Source: Pseudomonadota bacterium (GTDB lineage: Bacteria; Pseudomonadota; Gammaproteobacteria; Steroidobacterales; Steroidobacteraceae). From it: a DNA stretch of 64,000 bases. Below, piece by piece: positions 7,523 through 17,218 of this stretch. The stretch lies in NCBI GenBank assembly GCA_023433465.1, contig JAEZCR010000026.1:1-64000 (forward strand), in the 5' to 3' direction. Numbering within the stretch: position 1 is the first letter of the stretch; each line of letters starts with the position of its first letter. The notes under the pieces are model-generated. The model ran no database searches, was not told where the DNA came from, and saw only the letters and a program-made list of their open reading frames with translations. The position numbers and the translations under genes are program-made.

Positions 7523-9931
7523 TCAGAATTGCTGGCCGAAGCGGATGCCGACCGTGCGCGGCCTTGTCACGACCGAGTAGACGTGACCGCCGGCCTCGGA
7601 CGCCACGCACAACGACACGTCGCACTCGGCGTATCGATACAGGTGCCCGCGCTCGTCGAACACGTTGTCGACGAACAGCTCGAAATTCCAGTTCTCCGCT
7701 GCCATGCCGAACGACAGATCGGTGAGCGTGTACGAGTCCTGCACCCCGAGCGCGTCCGCCTCGTAAGGCAGCAGCGCCGAGGTCGAACTACCGTTGTGCA
7801 CGCCGGAAACCTGCACGTGGCCATCGAGGCCCGCGATGGGAAACTCGTACCGGGCGGTCAGATTCGCCTTGAACTTCGGCGTCGTCGGCAGGCGTTGGCC
7901 ATCCGGCGCGAACTCTTCCTCGGCGCATACGCCGCGCGGCAGCGGATCGCCATTCGGGTCCAGCGTCTTGCAGAAGTCCTCCGCGAGCTCCGCCTTCTGG
8001 ACCGCGAATCCGCCATAGAGGGTCAACGCGTCGGTCGCCATCCACTGAACGTCGACTTCCACGCCTTGCAACTCCGCCTTGCCGGCGTTCGACACGTTCG
8101 TCAGACCGTTTTCACCGAGGAATGAGAATTGGAAGTCGTCCCACTTGCCCAGGTAGAAGGCGCCGTTGAATCGCAGCCGGTTGTCCGCCCACGAGGTCTT
8201 CCATCCCGCTTCGTAGTTGGTAAGGAAGTCCGCCTTGTACGGCGGGAACGTGCCGCGGCGGTTCACGCCGCCGGGGCGGAATCCTTCCGAGATGGTCGCG
8301 TAGAACATCGCATCGTCGGTCGCCTGGAACGACGCGTTGATGCGGAAGGTGTTGTCTTCCTTCGTCACCGTCTTGTCGAGATTCGTGCAGGGCGCGGTCT
8401 CGAACACCTGTCCGGTGTCGAAACACGAGAACTCGCCGGTTTCCGATTCGAAAGGATTCGTGATGCCGAAGCCGAAGAACCCTTCGAGCGAGTTCTCGTA
8501 CTTGAAGAACCGCATGCCGCCGGTCAGCGAGAGCCGGTCCGTCGCGTCGAAAGTCACTTCACCGAACACCGCGTAGTCGCGGTCGACGCGCCATTGCTTC
8601 GTGAGCCAGAACGTGTCGTCCCAACCGGTCACGTCGCTGTCGTCGTTGAGCCCGGTGATGTTGTATTCCTGCTGGATGTCGTGCGTCTGCCGCTGGTAGA
8701 ACAGGCCCGCGACGAATCGCACGCGGTTCTCCGACGGGCTCGAGATGCGCAGCTCGCCGCTCAGCTTCGTGTAACCGTCCTTGCCCTGGATGAACTGCGA
8801 CGGATTGATGAGTTCGCCCGCGTTGTCGTAGAAGTACACGCCCGATCCATTGAGCGTGTCGTAGAAGAAGGCGTAGTCCGAATAGTCGGAGTTCGTGTCC
8901 ACGTCGCGCTTGAGATAGGCGCCCGAGAACGTGACGTCGAAGTTGCTGATCTTGCCTTCGATCGCGAGCGCGGCCTGCATCCACTGGTCTTCGTAATCCT
9001 CCGGGTGGAAGTGCCCGACTTCCAGGTCGCCGAAGTTGTTGTCGCCCGCGTAGATGCCGTTGCCCGTGCGCTTCTGGGCCATCAGCGTCGGCGTGATGCT
9101 CCAATTGTCGTTGAGATCCACCTTGAGCGCGGCGCGCGCGCCGTAGGTGTCGGAGTCGTTGTAGTTGTCCTCGGCGAGCGAGTTGATCGAGATGCCCGAG
9201 GTCGGGAACGTGCGCGTGGTGGCGATGTTGTCGATGTAGCCGCCGTCGTGACGCGCCCAGCCGACGAGGCGGATGGCCGCGTTTTCGCTGATCGGAATGT
9301 TCACGAAGCCTTCGGCGACGTAACCCGGGTCGCCGTCGCCTACGAAGTTGGTCTCGATGCCATACCCGCCATCGAAGCCGCTCGGGTCCGGCTTGTTCGT
9401 GATGATGCGGATCGTTCCGGACTGCGAGCTCGCGCCGTACAACGTGCCCTGCGGTCCCGCGAGCGCCTCGACGCGCGCGATGTCGTACATGTGGACGTCG
9501 AGCGCGCCCTGGATCGTGGTGATCGGCTGCTCGTCGAGATACTGGCCGACGCCGGGCTGAGGCCCGGAGTGGGTGCCGTTGTCGCCGGCGGCCGCGCCGC
9601 GCATGAACACGCGCGCGTATCCGGGCGCCGCCTGCTGGAACGAAACACTCGGCAGGAACTTCACGAAGTCGTCGAAGCCCTTCACGCCGAGTTCCTGGAG
9701 GCGCTCGGTGCCGATGGCCTGGATGCTGAGCGGTACATCCTGCAGGTTCTGTTCGCGCTTGAGGGCGGTGACGACCACCTCCTCCATGCCGCGCATGGGC
9801 TCTTCCGCCTGTTGCGCCTGGGCGAGTGGCGATGCCGCGAGGATCGCGCTGGCGAGTGGAACCTGGGTCAGGAGCTTGCGGGCCTTCCGGGCCTCGTCAC
9901 GTCGGATCTTGCGCAACTTGCTGCGAGTCAT
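7523..9931 (-). CDS. TonB-dependent outer-membrane receptor
   Basis: This 802-aa receptor has a signal peptide (residues 1 to about 41, ending LAQAQ), a TonB-box region [25 protein letters not shown], a plug domain with [11 protein letters not shown] and [18 protein letters not shown], and a long beta-barrel ending in the terminal Phe of RFGQQF. I place the start at the ATG at 9931, where GGGGAGC lies upstream, rather than at an ATG 90 bp earlier inside a palindromic repeat. Receptors of this form are common in Steroidobacter- and sphingomonad-like bacteria, and the neighbouring TPR-sulfotransferase gene is a known companion. The ligand cannot be read from sequence. Confidence 0.92.
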   Translation of the reverse strand: MTRSKLRKIRRDEARKARKLLTQVPLASAILAASPLAQAQQAEEPMRGMEEVVVTALKREQNLQDVPLSIQAIGTERLQELGVKGFDDFVKFLPSVSFQQAAPGYARVFMRGAAAGDNGTHSGPQPGVGQYLDEQPITTIQGALDVHMYDIARVEALAGPQGTLYGASSQSGTIRIITNKPDPSGFDGGYGIETNFVGDGDPGYVAEGFVNIPISENAAIRLVGWARHDGGYIDNIATTRTFPTSGISINSLAEDNYNDSDTYGARAALKVDLNDNWSITPTLMAQKRTGNGIYAGDNNFGDLEVGHFHPEDYEDQWMQAALAIEGKISNFDVTFSGAYLKRDVDTNSDYSDYAFFYDTLNGSGVYFYDNAGELINPSQFIQGKDGYTKLSGELRISSPSENRVRFVAGLFYQRQTHDIQQEYNITGLNDDSDVTGWDDTFWLTKQWRVDRDYAVFGEVTFDATDRLSLTGGMRFFKYENSLEGFFGFGITNPFESETGEFSCFDTGQVFETAPCTNLDKTVTKEDNTFRINASFQATDDAMFYATISEGFRPGGVNRRGTFPPYKADFLTNYEAGWKTSWADNRLRFNGAFYLGKWDDFQFSFLGENGLTNVSNAGKAELQGVEVDVQWMATDALTLYGGFAVQKAELAEDFCKTLDPNGDPLPRGVCAEEEFAPDGQRLPTTPKFKANLTARYEFPIAGLDGHVQVSGVHNGSSTSALLPYEADALGVQDSYTLTDLSFGMAAENWNFELFVDNVFDERGHLYRYAECDVSLCVASEAGGHVYSVVTRPRTVGIRFGQQF

Positions 9932-9960
9932 CGTTGCTCCCCGTGCGTCTTCTTGTCTGT

Positions 9961-9981
9961 GGACGGACTTCAAGTCCGTCC
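9961..9981. repeat. 21-bp palindrome centred on a single C
   Basis: GGACGGACTT, a central C, then AAGTCCGTCC form a perfect odd palindrome followed by CCCGATC, upstream of the TonB-receptor start. The outer bases resemble the GGGGAC tip of the repeat at 673-752, so it may be a short relative of the same REP family; it could also serve as an operator. Confidence 0.6.
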
Positions 9982-10017
9982 CCGATCGCGGATCAGTGTA
10001 TGCCTTTCCCTTCCGGA

Positions 10018-11940
10018 TCAAAACTGCGGAGTAGATGGATACCTCGACAGGACCTCACCCAATGCATCCTCGAGGGGCCCCAAAAATGGCTCGAAGTGTC
10101 TCCAGTGATCGACACCCTCGCGAAAAATCGGCTGGCGAACCTGTTCCGAGCTCGCCGTGCGCACTGCCCTACGATTTTCGTGAAACCTCAAAACCGCCTC
10201 TTCATAGGGCAACCCGCAGTAGGCGAGCAGCCGCCGGACCTCCGCATCCGTATCCTCGATCATGTTCTCGTAGAACACGCGGTGCACGCGTCCCGGCAAC
10301 GCTTCGTCGAAATGCGCCATCAGCTCGACGTAATCGCGGTAGTAGCGGCCGATCTCCGTGAGGTCATACGTGAAGCTCTGGCCGCGCGCGAAGTGCTGTT
10401 TGAACCCCGAGAAGCAGCAGCCGAGCGGGTGGCGTCGGGCATCGATGATCTTGGCGTTAGGCAGCATCAGGTGGATGAACCCGACGTGCGCGAAGTTGTT
10501 AGGCATCTTGTCGATGAAGAAGGGCTTGTCCGTCTTGCGCTGGATGCGCGTCTGGCGGATGTAGCGCTCGCCGAGCGCACGCAGCTCGGCCGCGTCGAAC
10601 TTCGCGAGCGCGCGTGGATAGGCGGCGCCCGGCTCGCGCGACGTCCTGTTGCCGACCATGCGCGCGAGCATCGCGACGTCGGGCAGCTCCATCGTGCCTT
10701 CAACCAGGGTGTGCGAGGCCAGGATCTGCTCGATGAGGGTCGAACCCGAGCGCGGCAGGCCTACGACGAAGATCGGATCGGGCGCTTCGAACCCCCACCC
10801 CGCGCGCTCGGCGAAGAGCTCGCGCGTGAAGAACTTCTTCGAACGTTGCACGTGCGCGGAATTCTCCGCGGCGTCGTAACGGATGACACCGCGGCGCAGG
10901 CGGTTGCCTTCGGCGTAGTGACGGAAGGATTCGGCGTACTCGCCGGCGTCCTCGAGCACCTTGCCGAGCGAGAACTCGAAGTGAAAGCGATCCTCGGTAG
11001 TGAGGTCCGGGCGCGCGAGCTGCGTGCGCATGGCGTCGGCGTCCTCCGGCGTGAACCGGTACGTCTTGAGATTCGCGAGACTCCACCAGGCTTCGCCGAA
11101 ATGCGGCGCGAGCGCGATGGTCTTGCGGTACGCGTCGATGCTCTCGGCGTTGCGCCCCGCCGTCTTGAGCGAATGCCCGAGGCTCATCCACACCTTGGGC
11201 TGGTTCGGATAGTCCGCGAGCACCGCCTGGTATTGCTCGATGGACGCGGCGTATTCGCCGATTCGCCCGAGGATCGCGGCCTTGAGGTTGCGATAGCCGG
11301 GATTACGCGGCTCCTCCGCCAGCAGGCGGTCGACCTCGGTGAGCGCCGCCTCGGATTTGTTCTGCCGGTGCAGCACCGTCGCGTAGTTGTGCCGCGCGGC
11401 CGCGAAGCCGGGCGCGAGCTCGAGACAGCGCGCGAGCAGGTTCTCCGCGTCGGCGTACCGGCCGATGCGCGCCGCGACTTCGGCGAGCATGCGGATCGCG
11501 GCGACGTCGGTCGGATGCCGCTTGAGGAACTCGCGCAGCGTCGCCTCGGCGTCCGGAATACGGTTCTCACACAGCGCGGTGGCGGCGTAGACGAGCTGCG
11601 GATCGCGAGTCGAGTGGCGTATGGATTCCGCGTACGCGGCGTCCGCGGCCTCCTTCATCTCGAGCGCGGTGTAGTGATCGCCGAGTGCCCGCCACGCGTC
11701 GGGCAGCGCCGGACGGAAGTGCACCGCGCGCTTCAGCGCGGCGATGGCTTCGTCGCCGCGCCCCACGCGCCCCAGCGCGAGACCGGACAGCGCCAGGGCA
11801 TTCGGCTGATCGGGAAGAACCTTGAGGATCTCGTCCGCCTGTTCCGCCGCCGCGCGCGGATCGACGTCGAGGAGCCGCGCGGCGTTCGCGAGGGCGACGT
11901 CGAGGGTACCGGCGGGTTCCGTTGGGGCGGCGGTGCTCAC
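10018..11940 (-). CDS. TPR-repeat sulfotransferase family protein
   Basis: This 640-aa protein has an N-terminal half (about 10-340) of tandem tetratricopeptide repeats (for example WRALGDHYTALEMKEAADAAYAESIR and WMSLGHSLKTAGRNAESIDAYRKTIALAP) followed by a sulfotransferase domain with the 5'-PSB loop GLPRSGST (394-401) that would bind PAPS and a later 3'-phosphate site region around DARRHPLGCCFSGFKQ. The GTG at 11940 overlaps the stop of the upstream peptidase gene (GTGA) and is preferred to an ATG 42 bp earlier. Genes of this type lie beside TonB receptors in many proteobacteria. The acceptor substrate is unknown; it may be a surface glycan or small metabolite. Confidence 0.87.
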   Translation of the reverse strand: MSTAAPTEPAGTLDVALANAARLLDVDPRAAAEQADEILKVLPDQPNALALSGLALGRVGRGDEAIAALKRAVHFRPALPDAWRALGDHYTALEMKEAADAAYAESIRHSTRDPQLVYAATALCENRIPDAEATLREFLKRHPTDVAAIRMLAEVAARIGRYADAENLLARCLELAPGFAAARHNYATVLHRQNKSEAALTEVDRLLAEEPRNPGYRNLKAAILGRIGEYAASIEQYQAVLADYPNQPKVWMSLGHSLKTAGRNAESIDAYRKTIALAPHFGEAWWSLANLKTYRFTPEDADAMRTQLARPDLTTEDRFHFEFSLGKVLEDAGEYAESFRHYAEGNRLRRGVIRYDAAENSAHVQRSKKFFTRELFAERAGWGFEAPDPIFVVGLPRSGSTLIEQILASHTLVEGTMELPDVAMLARMVGNRTSREPGAAYPRALAKFDAAELRALGERYIRQTRIQRKTDKPFFIDKMPNNFAHVGFIHLMLPNAKIIDARRHPLGCCFSGFKQHFARGQSFTYDLTEIGRYYRDYVELMAHFDEALPGRVHRVFYENMIEDTDAEVRRLLAYCGLPYEEAVLRFHENRRAVRTASSEQVRQPIFREGVDHWRHFEPFLGPLEDALGEVLSRYPSTPQF

Positions 11941-13358
11941 GGTCGTTTGCGGCTGGATAGATCCTTGATCAGCTCGTACCACATCTTCAGGCCATCGTAG
12001 AACGACTTCACCGGGATACGCTCGTCGAGGCCATGCGCGAAGGCATCCTTGTCGCGAATGAAGGTGGGATCGACGCCGTACGTCGGGATGCCCCCCGCGC
12101 GGAACACGAGACCATCGGTCGCGCCCGAGGCCTGCTGCGGAACGATCGGCACGCCGGGATAGTACTTCTGCACGACGCGGGTGACCGCCGCGATGACGTC
12201 CGGGCGCAGCGGCGACGCGTCGCTCGACATCGGCTCGTCGATGGTCGTCACTTCCACGTCCGCGCCCACGACGCGCGCGAGCTCCAGGCGCACGTCCTCG
12301 ACCTTCACGCCCGGAAAGACGCGGCAGTTCACCACGGCGGTGGCGCGCTGGGGCAACGCATTGTTGGCGTGTCCGCCATCGAGCCGCGTCGCGACGCAGG
12401 TGGTGCGCGTCTGGCCGACGTAGGCCGGGTTCGCGGCGAGCACCGCCGCGGCCGCCTCGTCACGCGGATTCTCGGCGAACCTCGTCATCGCCGCGCCAAG
12501 CTCACCCGGCGTCGTCTTTCCCGCCGCGCGCAGGCTCGCGATCGTCGTGTCGTTCCACATCACGGGGAAGCTGAAGTGGCGCAGCTTCTCGAGCGCAGCG
12601 GCGAGGTCGTAGATCGCGTTGTCGGCGCGCGGCGTGGAACTGTGGCCACCGGGGTTCCGGGTAGTTAGCAGGAAGTCGGCGTATGTCTTCTCCGCCGACT
12701 GCAACGCGAAATACAGCGGCTTGCCCGTTTCGTCATCCAGCGTGCCGCCGCCGCCATCAGCGTTGAGCGCGTATTCGGCGTCGATCAGCGCGCGGTGATC
12801 GCGGACCATCGCGACCGTGCTCGCCTGCGAAGTCTCCTCGTCGCCGCTGAAGTAGATGATGAGATCGCGCTTCGGCACGAACTTCTCGGCCTTGAGGCGC
12901 AGGAACACCGCCGAAAGCCCGGCGATGCCGTGTTTCACGTCGTAGGTTCCGCGACCGTAGAAGAAGCCGTTCTCCTCGACGAGCCGGAACGGATCGCGCT
13001 TCCAGTCCGATGGCTTCGCGTCGACGACGTCCATGTGCGCGAGGAACAGGATGGGTTTGCCGCCGGAGCCATCGCCGCGGTACCGCACGACCAGCGTCGC
13101 GGTCTTGTCGCCCGGCCTCTCGAACGGCACGACCTTGACGTCTTCGGCGGGAAAGCCCCCCGCGCGGAATTCGCCGGCGAGATATTCGGCCATCGCGGGT
13201 ACCTGGTCCTTGCCGAGCACGGTCTGGAACGCGACGGTCCTCGCCAGGATTTCGCGCGCCTTGGCGTCGAAAGGACCGGATTTGTCGGCGGCGGCCGCGC
13301 CCGAGGAGAAAGCGACGGAGGAAGCCAGAACGAAGAAGGCGAGGATTTTCTTGTGCAT
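11937..13358 (-). CDS. M20-family metallopeptidase, secreted
   Basis: This 473-aa protein has a signal peptide (MHKKILAFFVLASSVAFSSG, cleavage near AAA-ADK), then the M20 dizinc pattern: LFLAHMDVVDA (His/Asp), DLIIYFSGDEET (catalytic Glu pair), ALNADGGGG, the dimerisation lid with GGHSSTPRADNAI, and the final His near DAFAHGLDERIPV. It therefore probably hydrolyses peptides or N-acyl amino acids in the periplasm. The ATG at 13358 begins the signal peptide; the upstream SD is weak. The stop overlaps the sulfotransferase start, so the two are coupled. Confidence 0.92.
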   Translation of the reverse strand: MHKKILAFFVLASSVAFSSGAAAADKSGPFDAKAREILARTVAFQTVLGKDQVPAMAEYLAGEFRAGGFPAEDVKVVPFERPGDKTATLVVRYRGDGSGGKPILFLAHMDVVDAKPSDWKRDPFRLVEENGFFYGRGTYDVKHGIAGLSAVFLRLKAEKFVPKRDLIIYFSGDEETSQASTVAMVRDHRALIDAEYALNADGGGGTLDDETGKPLYFALQSAEKTYADFLLTTRNPGGHSSTPRADNAIYDLAAALEKLRHFSFPVMWNDTTIASLRAAGKTTPGELGAAMTRFAENPRDEAAAAVLAANPAYVGQTRTTCVATRLDGGHANNALPQRATAVVNCRVFPGVKVEDVRLELARVVGADVEVTTIDEPMSSDASPLRPDVIAAVTRVVQKYYPGVPIVPQQASGATDGLVFRAGGIPTYGVDPTFIRDKDAFAHGLDERIPVKSFYDGLKMWYELIKDLSSRKRP

Positions 13359-13381
13359 CGGAGACCCCGATTCGACTGGAG

Positions 13382-13897
13382 TCATCTTAGCCTTGCTTTG
13401 ATGATCCCGTGCGCCGTGAACAGGGCGATGAAAGGCAGGAACGAGGACAGGAGGCGATTGCCGATGAAAGCCGTCGAGACGGCCGCGGCGACCAGCGTGA
13501 TCCCGACGAGCAGCCATGACGCCCGGCGCACCGTGCGGGGCTCGGCATCGAGACCGACGTAGCCGTGCTTGTCGAACAATGTAAAGAAGAGTCCGGTCGC
13601 GAGCACCCAGTACATCATCGCCGTGCCCTCGAGCCGGCCGTATTCCGCGTTGATCCACGGCCAGCGCGTCAGCAGGCCGATGGTGCCGCTCACGAAATAC
13701 AGCGCGATCCCGAGATAGATGCGGTTGAGGATCGCGCCACGGCGCACGAGCAGCGTCGTGCCGACGATGGCGAGCGCGGTGGCGGCGTAGTAAGGCAAAC
13801 GCCATTCGACCTGCTCGCGTGGATCCGCGATCGCCATGTAGAGCAGGAAAACCGCGAGTGGAATCGCTTCGACGGCCCGCAAAGCGAACGCCCGCAT
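13382..13897 (-). CDS. Small polytopic membrane protein
   Basis: This 171-aa protein has about five hydrophobic helices: AIPLAVFLLYMAI, YAATALAIVGTTLLV, IYLGIALYFVSGTIGLL, MYWVLATGLFFTLF and SWLLVGITLVAAAVSTAFI. It is not recognised as a named family. Two starts are possible, ATG 13897 and ATG 13915; the first avoids overlapping the divergent methyltransferase start. It precedes the M20 peptidase by 23 bp and is probably in the same operon. Confidence 0.75.
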   Translation of the reverse strand: MRAFALRAVEAIPLAVFLLYMAIADPREQVEWRLPYYAATALAIVGTTLLVRRGAILNRIYLGIALYFVSGTIGLLTRWPWINAEYGRLEGTAMMYWVLATGLFFTLFDKHGYVGLDAEPRTVRRASWLLVGITLVAAAVSTAFIGNRLLSSFLPFIALFTAHGIIKARLR

Positions 13898-13913
13898 GGA
13901 ATATGATGCGGTC

Positions 13914-14627
13914 ATGGAATCGACGGCGCCCGACTGGGTCTCCGAAACTCGCTTCGGTAAATGGTTTCTCTCCACGGAGACCTGGTTTCGATACGTTCTT
14001 TCGCAGGCCGTCGCGGACCTGCGGGTGCTCGCGGGACCGGATCTGCCTGCATCGTTCAACCGTCTCATGGACGTCGGCTGCGGGCAAGGACTCGCCTTCC
14101 AGCTCCTCGAAAAACATTTCGCGCCACGCGCGATCGTCGGCGTCGACGTCGATCCGCGCATGGTCGAGGAGGCCCGGAAAGCGGCGGACGGATGCAAGGT
14201 TCCCGTCGAAGTACGCACCGGTTCGGTCACGAAACTCGAACTGCCCGATGAGTCGGTGGACGCGATCCTGTGCCACCAGCTCATCCACCACGTTGCGAAC
14301 CAGCAAGGCGCGCTGCGCGAGCTGTATCGCGTGCTGGCGCCGGGCGGCTATCTGTTCCTGTCGGAGTCCTGCGAATCGTTCATCAACACCTGGACGGTGC
14401 GCTGGTTCTTCCGGCACCCGGAGGGCGTGCAACGGCCCGCGGAGGGTTACGTGAAGTTAGTGCGCGAGGCGGGCTTTCAGGTCGAGGAGCGCCACGTCCA
14501 CACGTCCACGCCGTGGTGGTCGCTGTGGGATTTCGGGCTTACGCGCCGGCTCGGCCTCGTGCGCACTGCCCCTCTCCCCACCGAACTGCTGCTGGTTGCC
14601 AGAAAGGGGGCAGCCCCCGTTTCCTAG
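13914..14627 (+). CDS. Class I SAM-dependent methyltransferase
   Basis: This 237-aa protein carries the SAM-binding motif I MDVGCGQGLAFQLL, motif II VGVDVDPRMVEEAR, then SVDAILCHQLIHHV and the post-motif RVLAPGGYLFLSES, the pattern of methyltransferase family 11/25 enzymes. The start at 13914 lies back-to-back with the minus-strand membrane protein; an in-frame ATG at 13896 would overlap it. The C-terminal residues (KGAAPVS) and the stop codon are encoded by the left arm of a 39-bp palindrome, so the repeat has been captured into the coding sequence. The substrate is unknown. Confidence 0.88.
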   Translation: MESTAPDWVSETRFGKWFLSTETWFRYVLSQAVADLRVLAGPDLPASFNRLMDVGCGQGLAFQLLEKHFAPRAIVGVDVDPRMVEEARKAADGCKVPVEVRTGSVTKLELPDESVDAILCHQLIHHVANQQGALRELYRVLAPGGYLFLSESCESFINTWTVRWFFRHPEGVQRPAEGYVKLVREAGFQVEERHVHTSTPWWSLWDFGLTRRLGLVRTAPLPTELLLVARKGAAPVS

Positions 14628-14704
14628 CGAAAGGGGTCAGCCCTCGGCGAGCGACATTTTTGAGAAGGACTGACCCCTTTCGCTGGGAAATGGGGGCTGC
14701 CCCC
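14606..14704. repeat. REP palindrome, 39-bp arms (copy A)
   Basis: The left arm 14606-14644 pairs with the right arm 14666-14704 with only two mismatches, around a 21-bp loop. Each arm consists of GGGGGCAGCCCCC (itself a palindrome) followed by a segment with AAAGGGGTCAG. A second copy lies at 19818-19897. The left arm supplies the methyltransferase stop codon, and the whole element probably also acts as a transcription barrier before the PspA gene. Confidence 0.9.
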
Positions 14705-14744
14705 ATTATTCTTGCGCCACGCCGCGCTCCCGCGCGGTGGTCTC

Positions 14745-14750
14745 GGAGGG
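14745..14750 (+). promoter_or_regulatory. Ribosome binding site of PspA-like gene
   Basis: GGAGGG lies 5 bp before the ATG at 14756. It decides this start against much longer upstream frames that run through the palindrome. Confidence 0.7.
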
Positions 14751-14755
14751 CGCAG

Positions 14756-15505
14756 ATGTTTGGTCGCATAGCCAACCTGTTCAAAGGTTTCCTGTCACTG
14801 TTCGTTTCCGGCATCGAACGCCGTAACCCCGAGGCCCTGCTCGAGCTCGAGCAGGAAAACCTCCGCAAGCAGATAGGCAATTTCAACCAGGGGCTGGCCT
14901 CGCACGCGGGACTTTCCGAGCGGCTCATGAGCCAGGTCCGCAAGCTCGAGGCCGAGCAGCGCGACCTGCGCGCCAAGACCACCGCGCACGTCCGGGCCGG
15001 CAACAATTCCGCCGCCGGCCAGTACGCACTGCGCCTGCAGTCCGTCGAGCAGCAGCTCGCCGAGAACCGCACGCAGCTCGAGGCCGCCGAGACGACCTAC
15101 AAGAACCTCGTCAAGGCGCGCGACGTCGCCGTGCAGACCGCGCGCGCGAAGATCGAAAGCCTGAAGGGCGCCATCAACGACATGCGCATGAAGCAGGCCA
15201 TGGCCGAGATCCACGAGATGTCCGCCGGAATGATCACGAATATCGGCGGCTCCGGGGACACCCTGAATCGCCTCCATGAAATGGTCGAAGAGGAGCGCAA
15301 CAAGGCCGCCGGGCGCGCCAGGGTCGCGCGCGACGCGGTCGACATGTCCCAGGTCGAGCTCAAGGAACCCGAGATGAACGCGCTCGCCGACCAGGCGCTC
15401 GCGGACTTCGCCGCGCGCGAAGGCATCTCGATCAAGGGCGCCGCGGCGCCGGCCGCGGCGGAGCGCTCCATGGGCGAGACCGAGAAACCGCAAGGTCAGG
15501 GCTGA
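14756..15505 (+). CDS. PspA/IM30 (Vipp1)-family membrane-remodelling protein
   Basis: This 249-aa protein starts MFGRIANLFKGFLSLFVSGIE, an amphipathic N-terminal helix, then has a long coiled coil (about 25-180) rich in Glu, Gln and Arg typical of PspA/IM30 ESCRT-III-like proteins, and a short disordered tail. Known members bind stressed inner membrane and polymerise. There is no pspF, pspB or pspC here; instead it heads an operon with an AAA+ ATPase, a membrane coiled-coil protein and a substrate-binding/OmpA fusion. The family call is strong; function as an envelope-repair component is inferred from family and neighbours. Confidence 0.85.
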   Translation: MFGRIANLFKGFLSLFVSGIERRNPEALLELEQENLRKQIGNFNQGLASHAGLSERLMSQVRKLEAEQRDLRAKTTAHVRAGNNSAAGQYALRLQSVEQQLAENRTQLEAAETTYKNLVKARDVAVQTARAKIESLKGAINDMRMKQAMAEIHEMSAGMITNIGGSGDTLNRLHEMVEEERNKAAGRARVARDAVDMSQVELKEPEMNALADQALADFAAREGISIKGAAAPAAAERSMGETEKPQGQG

Positions 15506-15552
15506 CGGAGACGTTGGTAGTTAGCACGCCAGCGTCGCCGGGAGGTTGACCG

Positions 15553-17214
15553 GTGCCCGCGCCAGCAAACGCCCCCGCCTGGGCCGCCGAGCTCGCGCTC
15601 GCATACGAGAGCGGCGCGTCGAGCCAGTTCATCCTGTTCGGCAACGTGCACGACCGGCTCGCGGTCGGCTCGACGCTCGTCGATCTCGCCGACTACCTCG
15701 AGAACACGCTGCTCGAGCGCTTCGACGTCGTGTTGTCGTACGACCTCGGCAACGGGCTGCTGTTCGAACGCGGCGGCAGCGTCGTCGAGAAATGGCAGGG
15801 CGCCGAGCTGCGCAACCGCATGCGCGAGCCCCTGCAGGCGATCCAGTGGATAGGCAGCTACGCGCGCTACCTCGGCAACCTGCGCACCCTTGGTATCAGT
15901 GGGGGCAGCAAGGAACGCGTGCCGAACGTCGCCGTCATCCTGCGCGGCGTCGACCACATCGTGCCCGCGGACGGTTCGGGCTTCGAGCACGGCAGCCTCA
16001 CGAGCATGTTGCGTGCGTGGGCGAGCGAAGCGCCGTTCCGCGACCTGCCCTTCGCGAGCATTCTCATCGCCGACAACCTCAACGACGTCGAGCCGCAGGT
16101 CGCGACCGCCGCGCACGCGACGCGCATTCGCGTGCCGCTGCCCGACGCACCCGCGCTCGGACGCGCGCTCGACATCCTTTCGCGTGGTTCGCCGAAAGCG
16201 TTCGCGCCCGGCGCGAAGCTCGATGAGCTCGCTGGCGCGCTCGCCGGCGTCACCGTGTCGAGCCTCGAAAGCCTGGTGAAGACCCGGCACCACGAAGGCA
16301 AACCGATCGGCGACGCGGATCTCTCGCGCATCAAGAAGGAACTGGTCGAGCGCGACTCCGCGGGACTCATCGAGTTCATCGACCCGAAGCGCTCGCTCGC
16401 CGACTACCACGGGCAGGAGGCGCTCAAGACCTGGCTGCGCCAGGACATCGCGCTGTGGCGCGCGGGCGATCTCAAGGCCCTGCCCATGGGCTATCTACTC
16501 TGCGGGCCGGTCGGTACCGGCAAGACTTTCCTGGTCGAATGCCTCGCGGGCGAAGCCGGCGTGCCGGTCGTCAAGCTCAAGAATTTCCGCGACCGCTGGG
16601 TGGGTTCTTCCGAAGGCAATCTCGAAAAGATCTTCCGGCTCATACGGGCGCTCGGCCGCTGCATGGTGTTCATCGACGAGGCCGATCAGACGCTCGGCAA
16701 GCGCGACTCCGGAGCCAACGACTCGGGCCTCTCGGGCCGCATCTACTCGATGATCGCCCAGGAGATGTCGGACAGTGGCAATCGCGGCCGCGTGTTGTGG
16801 CTGCTGGCCTCGTCGCGCCCCGATCTCATCGAAGTCGATCTCAAGCGTCCCGGCCGCGTCGACGTGAAAGTGCCGCTGCTGCCCACCAGCACGCCCGCCG
16901 AAAGCGCGCAGCTGATCGGCACGCTCGCGAAACGTTACGGCCTCGCGCTGGAACCCGCGGATTTCGCGCGCCTCGAAGGACGCATGCCCACGCTGCTCAC
17001 GCCCGGCGCCGCGGAGGCGCTCGTGGTCAAGGCCTACCGGCATTCGAAGACGCAGAACGTGCCCGGCGCCGCCGCGCTCGAGGCCAGCCTCGAGGGCTAC
17101 CAGAATCCAGTGCCCGCCGACGTGCTCGATTTCCAGATGCGCATCGCCATTCGCGAGGCCACCGATCTGGGGTTCGTGCCGCCCGCGTTCCGCGCGATGG
17201 CCCAGGCGACGTGA
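15553..17214 (+). CDS. AAA+ ATPase with degenerate N-terminal ATPase-like half
   Basis: This 553-aa protein has a C-terminal AAA+ module with Walker A GPVGTGKT (318-325), Walker B MVFIDEAD (371-378), an arginine-finger candidate near RPDLIEVDLKRPGRVDVK, and a lid domain. Residues 1-230 look like a second AAA-type fold without Walker A (FILFGNVHDRL, NVAVILRGVDHIV, PFASILIADN), so one functional site per chain is expected. The GTG start at 15553 has GGAGGT at 15541-15546. It lies 47 bp after the PspA-like gene and 4 bp before the next one. A role in assembling or recycling PspA-like polymers is plausible (inference, by analogy to Vps4 with ESCRT-III). Confidence 0.85.
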   Translation: MPAPANAPAWAAELALAYESGASSQFILFGNVHDRLAVGSTLVDLADYLENTLLERFDVVLSYDLGNGLLFERGGSVVEKWQGAELRNRMREPLQAIQWIGSYARYLGNLRTLGISGGSKERVPNVAVILRGVDHIVPADGSGFEHGSLTSMLRAWASEAPFRDLPFASILIADNLNDVEPQVATAAHATRIRVPLPDAPALGRALDILSRGSPKAFAPGAKLDELAGALAGVTVSSLESLVKTRHHEGKPIGDADLSRIKKELVERDSAGLIEFIDPKRSLADYHGQEALKTWLRQDIALWRAGDLKALPMGYLLCGPVGTGKTFLVECLAGEAGVPVVKLKNFRDRWVGSSEGNLEKIFRLIRALGRCMVFIDEADQTLGKRDSGANDSGLSGRIYSMIAQEMSDSGNRGRVLWLLASSRPDLIEVDLKRPGRVDVKVPLLPTSTPAESAQLIGTLAKRYGLALEPADFARLEGRMPTLLTPGAAEALVVKAYRHSKTQNVPGAAALEASLEGYQNPVPADVLDFQMRIAIREATDLGFVPPAFRAMAQAT

Positions 17215-17218
17215 TGTC

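Noticed and set aside
8129..10108. 659-aa plus-strand frame
   Set aside because: It lies entirely antisense to the TonB receptor, is Arg/Val/Glu-rich as expected of a GC-rich shadow, and has no domain.
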